Shown here one piece after another: positions 37,501-50,059 of a DNA stretch of 64,000 bases (position 1 is the stretch's first letter; each line of letters opens with the position of its first letter). Origin of the DNA: Loxodes magnus (Eukaryota > Ciliophora > Karyorelictea > Loxodida > Loxodidae). The notes below the pieces were generated by a model, which worked only from the letters and a program-made list of their open reading frames with translations, was not told the origin of the DNA and made no database searches. The stretch lies in contig CAMPDV010000016.1 of NCBI GenBank assembly GCA_946699065.1, forward strand, positions 744,001-808,000, written 5' to 3'. The position numbers and the translations under genes were made by a program.

Positions 37501-38830
37501 TCTCTTACTCTAGGATTTTTATTTGCTCTTAACTTTCTTCCAATTTAAATTCATATTATTTTTTCTAGATTGCATCTTAGTTCTATAGTCTTTTAATATC
37601 TTAGTTAAGCTATTAAATCTGCTCATTAAGTTCGTTTATTTCTTAATCCTTCTAATTTATAGCACTACTTTCTTAATTTTGTTACTTTTGACATTTTTCT
37701 CTTAATTAAGATATTTAATTATTTAAGTTTTCAATTTCCTACTTTAGATCTTTGCTTTCGTTCTTTGTAAAGTCAAAATTGGTCTCTAGCTTTTTATTTA
37801 ATATTTTAATGTTATCTAGTTCAGATTTTAGTAGTTAACTTTGGCTTTATTCATTTTAAACTTAATTTTCCAATTCAGCTATCTATGCTTTATTATCCTT
37901 AAGTTCTTAAATTGATTTTTCCTTCTTTTGCATTTGTAATTGTAAATTTTGATTTTGCTCTTTATATTATGAAAGCTCAACTTGGGTTATTTAAAATTTG
38001 GAATCTAAATCCTGATTTGAATTCAATTAATTTTCTAATTAACTTTGCAATTTCTGTATTTGAGTATCAAGTTCCTCTACTTTCTATTTTGCTAGGCTTA
38101 ATTTAGATTTTTTTCTTTCAGATTTATTTAGAATTTCATTTATTTTATTAGATAAGTTTTACTGAATTTATTCCTTCTCTTAGCTTAGCTGCTAAATTTG
38201 TATATTCAACTGTATTTAGTTATTACTGGAATTCTGTATGAAATCCATCAATTTTTACTCTAATAATTTGATGGTAAGCCACTGAGACTAATTTTTATCC
38301 TATATTTCTTAATTGAAATCTGATTACTCTTTCAATGCTTACTTTAACTAACTAACTTTTTGTTTTTTATTCTGGACACTTTGATTAAGATTTTGTAGAG
38401 ACAAATCGAAGTTCTGAAATTATAGTTCATCCTAAATCTGTTAATCTTTAATCATTTTATCACTAACTTCAATTCTTTGCAAGATACTATAAAGCGCATT
38501 AGTTTTTTCACTTTCTAGTCTTAGCTACACATTTCTGAGGTTTAGCTATATTTACTAGATTTTGTCAACATATTTCTAAGAATCTTCCTTATTTTTAGAT
38601 GAGCTACTTAACTGTTGTTACTGAATCAGATTAAGCAAAAAAGCATTAGTTTTCAGCTGCTAAATGCTCTGAATATTCTGCTTTTTACAACAACGAATAG
38701 AATTCTTTCCTTAAGATTATTTCACACATTCCAAACAAATAGTATGACCACAGTTTAGTATCTTAGGTAAATGCTTGTCAATATCATATTCAGCATTACA
38801 TAAAATGCAAATTACTAACTATTAGTCCAT
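34564..38830 (-). CDS. RING-finger / long coiled-coil / EF-hand protein, 1414 aa
   Basis: 4267 nt less one 22-nt intron leaves 1415 codons. The N terminus is a RING finger (C8-x2-C11, C27-x-H29-x2-C32-x2-C35, C47/C48), typical of E3 ubiquitin ligases. About 900 residues of Lys/Glu/Gln/Leu-rich heptads follow, a very long coiled coil. The last 430 residues from about M985 are globular (FANIFKLFEQLLDAKF, NFLFDYLLQQYGVRALA) and contain an EF-hand loop DEDNTGMIGKEQ at about 1232-1243, with a degenerate partner (RNKDNLLDIQEF). A basic tail ends SSPNK. It could be a calcium-responsive scaffold or ligase on the cytoskeleton; that is inference. It is followed head-to-tail by the kelch gene 137 bp upstream. 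Confidence 0.87.
34725..34746 (-). other. Intron (22 nt) of RING/EF-hand gene
   Basis: Minus-strand intron starting GTAATAAA and ending TTTAG. Splicing joins GIKIFE to ASKILSGMDRG and makes the whole gene divisible by three. Confidence 0.75.
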
Positions 38831-38967
38831 CTTTTGATATTAATAACTTGATTTTCCTCTTATGTGTAACATTTTATAGTCTCCAATTCAGAAGGCTAAG
38901 TGATAATATATATTTAAATAAAAAAAGTTAGAATATTCTAATTTAAAAAGATTGAAGCTTCGTAAAC

Positions 38968-41313
38968 TCAAATAATATCTCCGCTACCACTTATAAAACT
39001 AATTAAGCTGGATCCATTTCTTGATTTCCCTGAGTTACTGTATTAAAACTTAGTGAAAGTTTAGTCAAACATACTGTTTTCGTTTATCTCATTCTCTTCA
39101 TTGTTCTTCCTTTCTTTTTATCAATGCTCTAAGGTAGTTTTTAGTTATTATATCTCTGGAATTTAAAATTGATTAAATGGATTTTCTTATTTCAGCAGGA
39201 ATAAACTTATCAGCTCGGTACTTGTGTAAAATTTACCTCCGAACTATTTACTGAGTTCTTGAGACATATCTTAGTTTAAATTAGCTCAAATTTTAGGCTT
39301 AATCTCTTTTTATAATTTAAGGTTTCGCTTGTTTTGAATAACATATGTTAAATAATTATAAAGCAGCTTATGTACTTTATTCTTAATTAGCTTGAATTGA
39401 ACTTCATTGAATAATACTTTTCTTTCTCTCATATTAATATACAAGAACTTTAAAGCTTCTTCCTTAGTTATAAAATTCTGATGTGGCCATAAATATTTGT
39501 AACTTGTAATTTATTTAATGTAATTATGCTGAAGTTACTTATCTTTTGCAAAGCTATTAACAGCATGCTTTAGTACTTTCCTTTTATATTTTTCTTAAGA
39601 TTTTTAGTTTAAGCTTAAATTCTAAACTTTCAACTTTTTTTATAGTTAAAAGATCTTCTTCTCAATTTAATTTCAAGTCTTATCATACTTCATCAACTCT
39701 TGCACTTTCTCAGTTTTCAGTTCTATAATAAAAACTTTTGATGAAACTTGTTGATTTCCAAAACCTCCAAATATTATTATTTGATGCTTATAACTGCAGG
39801 CACAATGACAGCTTAGCTCATCAAGCGTTGCTCCATAAACCTTAGTTTACATTCAAGTTAAGTTTTCTAAGTTTAGAAGGTGTAGGTCATTAAGGAATAT
39901 TTATCCTGAAGTAGAAAAACTTTCTTCATTCTTACCACCATAAATAGCCAGTATGTTGCATTTATGTACATAAGTCATTACATGCATAAATCTAGGTTTA
40001 GGAGGTTTTCCTATGCAATCCAAAATTTCTCAAATAAAGATAGTACCTCCAGTTTTAAGAATTCTTAAATCATTTTATGGAATTCCTTTACTATTTAATC
40101 CCCCAAAAAAATAAACTCCTTATTCCTTAATCTGTTGTTTACAATTTGGATTTATAGATATCTTTGAATCAATGCCAAAATTGTATTACATCAAAGTGGA
40201 TATTGAATAAACTGACTGTGCTGAATGGTAAGCAATAAATCCTATATCATCGCCTGTTGATGCAAATCTTACGAATCTGTTCCTTTTTAGATTGAATGCA
40301 TATGTATCATTCAAATATTATCCCTAGGAATTTATTCCTCCGTTAATGATAAGGTAATGCCCGACTAGAGAGCTAGCATGATACCTTCTCATTTAAATCT
40401 AACAGTTTTAGGCTAAAATAGTTTTTCAACTTTTTTCTTAAATATTTAATATTTTTATATCATTTAAGCAATGTCTTTTCTAAGTACTATGTATTAGTCT
40501 TAATTCTCCTCCAAAAATAATAAGATTTCCTTATAGATAAGTAGCTGTATGTGCATATCTTACATCTTGGTTTTCACCCGAAGTTTATAACTTTTCTCAA
40601 GTCCAGTTTTTGAAGTCTAATTATCAAATATCGCTTTATTTATTTTTTAGGGCTCCACCAAATAATATTGCTTTACTTTAAAATCTTGTTAATGTAGCAC
40701 TTTCTCTTGGTTCTGGCTTGTATTAGTTTTCATGTCTTACAACACAATAAACCTTTTTTTATGAATCATTCTGAGTAAATTATAAGTTAGAAGCAGTACT
40801 TTTAACAGTACTCAAAGCCTACTATGATTAAGTTTGAGTAGAGTTAAACTTATTCCTTTTATTATTAATTTATGTTCTATACTCTTATGTAAAATTTCCA
40901 TAATTTTTTTCTTAAATGCTGCTATTCAGTTAATCAAAAACAGAATTAGATTGGGATACTAATTCGGTGCAACTCAAATTCATTCTTTTAAGTTTTCTAA
41001 TTTTAAGTGTATTTCCATCTTTCTTAACCTTTTTTACTTAAATCTCTTTCATTCTCTTTTTCTAATTATGTTATTCCAACTTCTCTTGTTATACCATTTT
41101 CATAGACATATCCAAGCTTTATTTATGCTATTATAATCTTTTTCTCTGTACTTTTAAGAATTATTCTGATTAGTTTATACTAGCTAACTAAGTGGGGAGC
41201 TATGAGTTTATTCATTTCGTTTAAGTAATCTTTAAATCATTTAATCTTTAAGGTGAAATGCTAGGTGAGTCAATGTAATAGTAAATATCTTTAGCTGAGG
41301 TATTTTTCTTCAT
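38968..41313 (-). CDS. Kelch-repeat protein, 781 aa
   Basis: ATG at 41313, TGA at 38968; 782 codons with no intron. A charged N-terminal third is followed by at least five kelch-type blades, seen as repeated hydrophobic beta strands and Gly pairs: ILFGGALKNK, LIIFGGELRL, YLIINGGINSQG, VYFFGGLNSKG, ILAIYGGKNEE, IIIFGGFGNQ. The blade Trp residues are mostly encoded by TGA (SDIW, WTWEKLQ, EKSWKTI, FIWEIL, LTWMQ). A helical Lys/Glu-rich C-terminal part follows. Kelch propellers bind other proteins; partner and process cannot be told from sequence. The stop is taken as the TGA after SGSGDII; an earlier TGA at LEHW is read as Trp. Confidence 0.88.
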
Positions 41314-43161
41314 AAGAATATATCATAAAATGATATTTATAAAGAGTCCTATTTTAAAGGATTTACAGCTTAGTTTAAATATTATTTACTTATATGCTTT
41401 AGATATTTATGATCTCTATATCAAATAGTTAATTATTTAGCATTTCTTAACTCATTTATATAAATGTGCTTGTCTTCTTTAATAAATCACTCTCAAAGTA
41501 CTAGCTATCAATCATTTATTAATCTAAGGCTAATAAACTACTTGCTAACTTGAGTAGCACTTTCTTATAATACTTTAAGAACTTTTAAACTTTCCATTTT
41601 ATGAAAAAACTACCTTCTATTAGCAGTTCACTAAATAGGATCTCTATATTAGAGAAAGTATAGAGATATTATAGTTATTTAGTACATTTACAAAAAGGAA
41701 AGCTTAATAAAAATATAATAGGAATATTATTAATTAATAAATATTTATAATGTGAAAGTACTAGCAAAGCATAGATAGTGAATAAACAAAAGAAATATAT
41801 TAATAATATCTATATCTGCTACTAATAGCCTTAATATGTAATTGCTAGAGTTTAATTTCATATTTTACTTTTATTTACTTGTATTAAATTAGTGTATTAG
41901 GGTAGAACATAGGAATGGAGGATAAGATTATTATTTTATTTATATGCTACAGAAGTAATTAAGATTCAGGAATTAAGAAGAACTTAAAGATTTGAATAAT
42001 GGCAATTTACTTAAATTGTTTAATAGCACTATTAATTCTTTTTTAAAATAAGATATTTAAAGTGTATAATTTAAACTTTTGGAGTTAAATAAAGCAGAGA
42101 CATTTAATTAATTATTAATAAAAAGTAGTGTTTAGGAATCTTTTATTCTTAGTTCAAATCTAAATTTTCATCTTAGGTAAGCTTGCAATTAGATGTATAA
42201 TGGATTTAATATATTTAAGCTATATCATTCTAGAAACTTTTTCTCTTATAGCTAAAAATAAAATAATCAGAAAAAGAAAATCTTATTAAACTTTAATTTG
42301 ATTATTATTTAAATAATCTTCATTATTAAATAGCTTAAATAGATTATATTCTTACTATAGACATTTAATTAAGTATACTTTATTCTTTGTAATAGATTTA
42401 ATTCTTAGAGTGTTTAATACATCTAATCATATTCATTTCAATTTAATCTAATTTAATCATATTATAATTATTATTAAAACCAATGCTAAGCTATCTCTAT
42501 CTTAGTTTGTTGTATTTGATAGAATTAATTTAAGATAATAGTTTTGATAATGATTCTTATTACTAAACTGTTGCTTTTAATTAAATAATATAATTATCTA
42601 TTATGATATATTTCTATAATATTTATATTAGAGCAATAAAATAATAGAGGTACTTAATAATGCTTACTATCATTAAAGTAATTATCTGTCTATTTACTTT
42701 ACTCCTTTTATTATTATCGGTACTTTTGATAAATCTCCATTTTTAAACTTGATGGTATTTAAATATAATTAAATGTAACGCTTAATATTAATAGCCTTAG
42801 AATAATAAAAAGCAGTTTGAAAATTAAGAGAACATAATTTATACTAAAGACTAAATAAAAGGAAAGAAATAAGGAGATAAGAAGAAATTATAAAATTAAG
42901 GCTATTAAGATTTAATAAAGCATAAAGATATTTAAATAGCTATATCAAGATAGTCTGCTAATCCTTTATTTTATTGCTCTTAATTGTTTACACTATAACA
43001 TATTTAACTTACTAAGATTTCATTAAAAATAATATTTACTTTAATGCAACTCTTCATCATGGTTATTTAACTTAATTAAAATTGAAGATAACACTAATAT
43101 AGCATTGATTATTTAGAACTGATGCAAATATTATTAGATCACTAAAAGTAAAAGTAAAAAA
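41314..43161. other. Divergent intergenic region; no gene seen
   Basis: 1.85 kb of AT-rich sequence between the minus-strand kelch gene and the plus-strand GTGRD gene, so it should contain both promoters. No motif or repeat recognised. Confidence 0.5.
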
Positions 43162-43991
43162 ATGGATTATAAAAAGATACCAATCTAACCCAAGGTTAAG
43201 TGATATTAATATGATGGAACAGGTCGTGACGTATACATATGGCATAATAATGGAGGAGCTATGAAGTGTTCCACTTACTTAGATAGAGAATCTCGTCCTT
43301 CATCCTCCTTTAGATAGAAGAGGTAATATTTTAAGTAGATGCCAATAATGAAAGGTAAAATAAAATGCTATGTTCCTAATGGAACTGGTCGTGACTCTTA
43401 TGTGCAGTAATTTTTTAATATAGTAATTCTTCAGGAGGATTCATAGCTTCATATATTCCTGGAAGGAAATTACAATTTGCTGGAGGATTAAGAAATTATG
43501 AAAATTCATAAGATCATTTTCCTTTCTCAAGACCTTCAAGTAGATCTAAATCACCTCCTTATTAATAGCAACTTTCGAGGTTAAATTTTAGCAGAGAAAA
43601 TTAAATAAAATTAAGATAATCGCTGTCTGTAAAGAGATTAAGCCTTCCGAAGTAATCAGGGTTAAGCTAACAAAGATTCATACCTTAGTTCTTAATTGAT
43701 TAGTAGTAATTAAAGAACTTGAACAGAATAGCTTAACTCGATTAATCGATTTAAGAAGAAAAGCACAAATTAAATGAATCATTTAAGGTAGCTGAGATCA
43801 ATAGCAAAATAGCTACCAATTCCGTAGGAAGTAGCCCTAAGATAGTTTAAGACAGATTATAAAAATCAGATATAAAAATTTAGAAAATTAAAAAGCTAAG
43901 CTAAAATATATAAAATTTTAATTCGGGAAATAAAAGATCTAATACAGCCAGAGATTATAAATTAATTAATGGATAGAAAGACAATCTATGA
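43162..43991 (+). CDS. Small basic protein with duplicated GTGRD motifs, 270 aa
   Basis: 830 nt less a 17-nt intron gives 271 codons. The N-terminal 90 residues contain two copies of a motif: YDGTGRDVYIWHNNGG and PNGTGRDSYVHNSSGG. The second is interrupted by the intron. Motifs of the form GTGRDxYI with a nearby NGG occur in ciliary/flagellar proteins of protists as I recall them, which makes an axonemal role plausible but unproven. The remaining two thirds are low-complexity, rich in Ser, Gln, Lys and Arg, with a helical segment (LDQSIQEEKHKLNESFKVAE). One TGA in the first line of the protein (KW) reads as Trp. Stop TGA at 43989. It converges on the next gene. Confidence 0.82.
43407..43423 (+). 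other. Intron (17 nt) of GTGRD gene
   Basis: GTAATTTTTTAATATAG. Removal restores the second GTGRDxY-SSGG motif copy. Confidence 0.88.
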
Positions 43992-44721
43992 TATAATTAT
44001 TGCTAAAAATAATAAGAATTTAAATTATTTATCTTATTAATAATGATATTATGCATATTAAAAACTAATAATTTATTTTAGTACATATCTTTTAACTCAT
44101 TTATTACTTCAACTTATGATCACATTATTTAAAATTTATAATATAAAAGTAATTATCAACACCAAATATAACTTTGTTGATGAAAATAATTTATTTCCAA
44201 ATTTATAGTCTCTTAAAAGAGGAAAAACAATAAAAAAATAAATGTTTAGATTAAAGTCATGGAATGTATTAATGAGATATAAGTTTCTCCATTTAAAAGT
44301 ATGAATAATTAGAAGCAAATTAAATGAAAATAAGTAAGTTAAATTCTATTTCTTTCAACTACCTATATATTTTCTAACTTTTAGATGAAGATATTTATTA
44401 ATCGCAATTATGATGCATATATTTATACACTAATTATTATAATATTAGAGGTATGAGGAATCTGACTATTGAGGATATACATTACTGTAGATAAACAACA
44501 AAATTAGAAATATATAAAGTAAGAGAAAAATTTGATATCATTTGATAGATTGTAAACTAGAAAAATACCTCTAAATATAAATGTTTCCTAAAGAACTTTA
44601 AAATCTAAATTAATAAGATAATCATAAGTTAAAAGTAGCAAATAATTTCATTTCTAACTAGTGCTAAAGGAATTTGCCTAAATTACTTTTGATTTTTATT
44701 CGGAATATTTTTCTTATACAC
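43992..44721. other. Convergent 3' spacer; no gene seen
   Basis: 730 bp of AT-rich sequence between two converging genes. The 3' end of the minus-strand gene could reach a little into it if its TGA at 44722 is read as Trp. Confidence 0.5.
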
Positions 44722-45351
44722 TCAAATTATCTTTCTTGCTTTTTCCCATTTAATGAGAGAATCCATCATATCTAATATATCCATTCAAAATTATTTATTT
44801 ACTTTGGTGTAAGGTTTATTTTTATGTGTCATTATATCCTACCTTATGAAGAATAAAAAATAGTCAAAGCATCTAGATGCTCCAAATTTAGTTCCTAAAG
44901 CTTTAAAGATAAATTTTCATTTTAATTAGTTTCTTTCTGCCTGGTAAATTCTAAAAAATCTCTAAGCATGATAAAAGTTGAATATAAAGCTCATTAGACC
45001 ATCATCATTCAATTACTAAGTTGATAAAATAGGTATCAACTATATCCACTGATTGAATTGCTCACTTATCATATTTTGTTAGGTTTCAATAAGAAACATA
45101 ATAAAGTCAACTATTAAGCCTCCTAAAGTTTCAAATTTTTGTAAGCATAACTAGAACACATTATTTATATCGTTTTCTTCCATCTGACTAATTGCTCTTA
45201 AAAAATTAATTCTAGCATTTTAGTCAAGATATCACCTTCTTTATTGCACAAAGTCATATGAATTAGCAATCTATAAAAAGTTGTTGAATATTAGTCTAAG
45301 ATTTTATTAAAATGATTATGCTTATTAATTTCTTTCACTGTTTTTTTTCAT
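44722..45351 (-). CDS. Unknown helical protein, 209 aa
   Basis: ATG at 45351 (MKKNSERNQQAQSFQQNLR) to TGA at 44722; 210 codons, no intron. Predominantly helical and amphipathic, with aromatic-rich stretches (GLIVDFIMFLIETQQNM, MSFIFNFYHAQRFFRIYQ, CFDYFLFFIRQDIM). In-frame TGA codons read as Trp (RRWYLDQN, LKWKF, QFWMDI). It could be an all-helical repeat or scaffold protein, but I recognise no family. The terminal codon is uncertain: no further TGA follows closely, and reading on gives WVYKKNIPNKNQK before a TAA. Confidence 0.68.
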
Positions 45352-45801
45352 AGTTAATTAATAAATATTTTTATATTTATGCTACAGCCTAATTTCTTAG
45401 GTATAATAGTTATCTATCTTTTATTTATTAATGCTTTATTGATTTATTTAGATAATGCTAAGTACAATAAGAAATACTTCTTAATCCTTTCTTATTTACT
45501 AAAGATATTCATTGTTTTTTATCTTTAATACTTTAAGACTCTAGGATTACTTTTTTCAAATTATCCTTTCTTGATATTTGCTTCTTTCTTAGATTTTTCA
45601 AATCATGTAAACAAATATTTTTCTATTCAATTTATAAAAAATTTGACAAACTATATGCATTTGATTTTACTTTGAGAAAAATTTTGGACATTTTTATCCA
45701 ATAAAGAAATTAAAAAAATGGACAATATTTAAATAAAAGATTATTATTTTGATAAAAATGTAAGACAGTAAAATATAATCAATTTTTTCAGCGCTATAAT
45801 T
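45352..45801. other. Spacer; no gene seen
   Basis: 450 bp of AT-rich sequence between two minus-strand genes; holds the promoter of the 209-aa gene. Confidence 0.5.
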
Positions 45802-46734
45802 TCATCCTTTATTTATGTTCTATACTTAAACTTCCTTTCCTTCGTTTTTTTCAGTACTTACTTATTAGTTATCTTTTTCTAAATCATTGCATTCTTCATT
45901 AATTTCCTCTGACGAGTTTTCTTCTTCATCTTGTTTCTTTACTACATAATTTCCTCATTTACTGCATTAACCTTATTCTCACATTCCTTCTCTACTTGTT
46001 CCATCTCTAAAAGTAAAGACGCCATATCCTTCTTATTTGCCATTTTCTCATTCCCCTTCATATCGTCTTGCATCAGTTCATGTAAATACGCCTCAACCAT
46101 GCTTTTGGTCATTAACATACTCACCACTATATTAGCTTCCATCAGGCCACATATATACTCCTTGTCCATGCTATTTATCTTCTTTTCATTCTCCTGCATA
46201 CTTTCTACCATCAATTCATGTATAGATTCCAAAGCCTGATCGCATATTATCAAAATACTCTCCTTCATAAGTGGAGTGATCCTAATACGTATGTTTACAT
46301 TTTCCTTGCTTTTTGTCTTAATAAAATTATCCTTCATAGATTGATCCATCTAAAAACTATTCTATACCAATACCATGTTTCATATCGTTCTTCCAAAACC
46401 CTTCATATCTATATCCATTTTTCTTGACTAGAATTCCATGACCATATCTCATATTATTTTTCCACTAGCCTGTATAAACATCACCGTTTCATTATATAAA
46501 TTTACCTTTGCCATTTTTCATTCCTTTATAAAAGTAGCCTTGATAAAATCCGTTTTCATATTATTCAGTTCCAAAATGCGGAACATTTGGATTTTCAGCA
46601 TTTAAAAATGATTTTTTAGGAATTTTAGTAGAAGGAATACGCTGTGCAGTAGAAAATGGAAGAGATAGGCATTTGGAGGAATTCTATATTTATTATTGCT
46701 GAGCACTTATTTGTGAGAGTTAATTTTATTCCAT
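45802..46734 (-). CDS. MORN-repeat protein, 310 aa
   Basis: 311 codons, ATG at 46734, TGA at 45802, no intron. After a 60-residue Ser/Gln/Pro-rich start come about eight MORN repeats from residue 65 to 265 (YENGFYQGYFYKGMKNGKGK, VYTGQWKNNMRYGHG, YEGFWKNDMKHGIG, STYEGEYFDNMRSGFG, KYAGEWKEDKQHGQG, QYSGEYVNDQKHGWG, RYEGEWENGKQEGYG). An acidic Glu-rich tail follows. MORN arrays tether proteins to membranes and the cortex or axoneme. At least eight Trp positions are TGA and three are TGG, one of the clearest signs of the code. A 135-residue standard-code frame in 45942-46349 on the same strand is a shadow of it. Confidence 0.94.
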
Positions 46735-48070
46735 TTTTAAACGAATAATACTAATATAAATTAATAACTTCTATTTATTTAATATCTTTCAATTTACTAT
46801 TACATTTTAACATTTTAAGCAGTCCTGCTATTTAATATTCAGGATAGAACTTAGTTTATTTTCTTAAGCATTATATTTTAATAATGATAATAATAATTGT
46901 TTTTTATGATAGTTTGCATATTTAATAGAATATAAATATTAAATTAATACATTCAACATTATCTCCTTTAGCCTATTATTAAGAGTTGTGCTCTGCTATA
47001 CATTTTATTCAATTGTCTTTTAATTGCTTCTTATTAACTATATAGCTATTCATATTATTAAGCAATCATATTGTTTTTGTCGTTATAGATTATTTATTTA
47101 CAATCTAATTCCTTAAATTCTGTTAATTAAATATAAGCTTTCTAAGACAGTACCAATTAGCTGTTGCTAGTATAATTTCACTATATTAAAATTTATAAAG
47201 ATATTTATATTCTGAATCTCAATTTTCTTATGTAGCTCATATTAAATTTTATAGAGATACAATATGAACTTTAAATGAAAATATTATAAATAATAAGCAA
47301 TAAATACTTTATTTAATACATATAATGCTCGTCTAAGTTTCAATAGTTTGTTTCACATTATAGAATTATTTAATAGATAAATAAATCAAAATTTATTATT
47401 TTATAATTAAAAGTAGCAGTTAATTAGACTTTTTCCTTATGTGACTATTAACTTTAATCTATTTTACTAAAAATACTAAAATAATTGTCAAAAAGATATT
47501 TGATTATATCTAAATTTTGCTTGCCAACAAATAAAGCATTGCTTGTCTAAATTATATATTAAAATTATCTTAATCTTTTAACTAAATCATTTCTTAAACT
47601 GAAATAACTTTGCCTTATCTTGTTTAAAAATAATAAACTTTTATATAATTTCTATTTTTTAACATTTTCTAGCAATAGATATATCACAAAGAGGCTTTTA
47701 AGGAATATATAAAATTATTTAACTTTACTTATATTAATCTTTTTTACTAGGATATTCAAATTTGCTTTTTTTTTGTTAAAAGAAATCTCTACCCTAACTT
47801 AAAAAGCTTCAACTCTTTATCTACTATTATTAGCTTGTTTATTAAATAAGAGTATTTTAAAATCATAAGAAAAGAAATCTATCTTAGCCAAAATTTAAAA
47901 GAATAATCTCAAGGAAGATTTCTTGATAAAGCTTTTAAATATTCTAAAATAATGCTAATGCATGAGAGAAATTAATATACATAAAATTGTTTGAAAGCCA
48001 AACTAAAAAGACTGCTAACTATAATTAATTATTAAATGACAAAATAAAATACCATCAACTGTTTATCCTT
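46735..48070. other. Spacer; no gene seen
   Basis: 1.3 kb of AT-rich sequence between the MORN and deubiquitinase genes, both on the minus strand. No frame recognised. Confidence 0.5.
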
Positions 48071-50059
48071 TCATAAAACAATAAATAAGCTTCCTGGGAC
48101 GTTACTTAGCTTTCTTTGGCACTAAAAGTAAAATTCTTACTTATTCACTCGTTCATCGTCGCATTTTAATCATTGACCATTCCTTAAGCAATAAGCAATG
48201 TAATGGCCAGAATTCAATCCTCCTAAGTGTACAACTATAGCAATTAATTTATATCTTGCTTCAGCACCATTCTGCACACAAAATTAACTTAAATTTAGAT
48301 TGACTCCGAAACTTACTACTCCACTTATCTTTTTCATCTTTGGAAATGTTTAAAATCGTTTAAGATGTACAACGATTATTTAAGGTACATGATATAGTTG
48401 AATTTGCTTAGTTATTGCTCCTTTTTTCCTACATTTTTCACAAAAATAATCTTTTGTGTTTATTTGTTCTTTTTCAAAGAAATCTTCCAAACAAGTTGTT
48501 AAAGTTCTATTTCCTTATATGGGTAGAGAAATATCAAGAAAAGGATCAAAAGTATCAGAATTATTTTTACAATTTCTACAAATTACTCTTGACATTATCA
48601 ATCCAGCAAAGAGTTTATCAATAATGCAATTGTTCCACTTTTAATATAATCCTCAAGCTTCTTCTGCCGTATAATGATCCTTTTACATTTATTTTTTAAC
48701 CTTTTGAGATTTCTTTGGATTTAACTCTTCCTGTAAACAACAGAAAATATAGTTCAGAAATTCTTAACTATCATGCTGACTTTATGCACTAAATTTCTAT
48801 TTGGCTATTTAATGCATTTCTCTTCCTGAGGTAAAATCATATGATTACTGCCATATTTCTTTAACCAAGTTGTGAAAAGCAAAAATTACTTTTTATCCTT
48901 TTCCTTTTCTTTCATTTTAATAAGATTCTTCTAGAAAATAATCTCTTAATTGAACTATAGTTACAAGACATTAAAGACAACTATTAGCATAACAATAAAA
49001 TGATCCATTTTATATTCCTGTTTTGCCTTCGCTTAGTTAAAACTTAACACTCTTCTTTTTAGAGTTCTAATTAGCTTATTATGAACTTTATGAAGTTTTT
49101 GAAGAAATTTTGCTTGGTTTGTTAGTTTCGCTTTCTTAATTTTTTGAGTTCTTACTGTAGGTAGTCGATTCACTATCGTATCTTTTTTTTGGAGGATTTT
49201 CTTATTTTTAATTTTGTTCATTTTTAGATTCTAAAGTATGTTTATTCTTCTCAGGATTTTTTTACTTAATTTCTTAGTCTATTTGCGATTAATTTAATTT
49301 AGGTTTACTTTCACTATTTTTATAAAATTATAGCATTTGATCAAAATCATTAAAATCGGGCAAATCTTCTTTTTATTATTCTTATAATTGCTAATCACCA
49401 ATTTTTCCTTTTTCTGTGTTTGTAACTTTATCTAAACTTTAATTAAAATTATTATTACTTTCTTCCTTTTAGCTTTATTCACTTTCTTTTTATTAATTTT
49501 CACTATTAAAGTCAAAACTTCCTTACATTGGCTTGCTGTAAATGGCGTTTTTTTTATTTCTAACTATTACAGGCTCACCTTTGTATTTACTATGCAAACT
49601 ATTTCATTATTTTTAGTTGAAAGTAACATAATCTTTGCCAAACTTTAGTTTTGCTTTTATTTTATTTTTTTAGTCAAGCAATGGTGTATTATCAATTTCA
49701 CTTGGCAAATCTCCTCCATTTACAAAATTTTGTCATTTTTTCCATCAGTTTATGTGAACTATATATCAAACATCAGATTATTACTATACTTGTTAATTGA
49801 ATTTATTAAATTCTAGTTTTCTTCTTTCTGGTAGAGTTAAAATGGCTTCATTATTCTCAATCATTGACTTATTAAGTTAAATTTTTGAATTTGTGTTAGA
49901 ATCCTTCATATCAATTGTTGAAGAGTCAGCGCAATCATGTTTATTATTTGATTCAATCTATTTTCCGCACTAAATGCAGTTTTTTCCTTACTTCATCTGA
50001 AACTATTCAGATCTTTTCTTATTTGTACTACAGCAAAATATTTTCCTGAGTGCTTACAT
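48071..50059 (-). CDS. Ubiquitin-specific protease (DUSP + USP, peptidase C19), 662 aa
   Basis: 663 codons from ATG 50059 to TGA 48071, no intron. A short Cys-rich start (CCSTNKKR, CIQCGK, HDC) may bind zinc. A DUSP domain follows (YIVHINWWKKWQNFVNGG, PSEIDNTPLL, KDYVTFNQKQWNSL, GEPVIVRN), then a long acidic/Gln-rich linker. The USP catalytic domain has the Cys box GSFYCYANSCLQ (nucleophile C356), the QHDSQEFL motif, a CRNC/CEKC zinc site, IIVVHLKRF, the His box NSGHYIAYC (H619) and CDDE (D634/D635). It should remove ubiquitin from proteins in the cytosol or nucleus. Most Trp codons at conserved DUSP and USP positions are TGA. It resembles the USP4/11/15/20 group in domain order; the exact orthologue is not determined. 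Confidence 0.93.

Noticed and set aside
45931..46427. Three open frames of 69-135 aa on both strands
   Set aside because: They are shadows of the MORN gene; in the MORN frame every repeat has the family's Gly/Tyr/Trp spacing.
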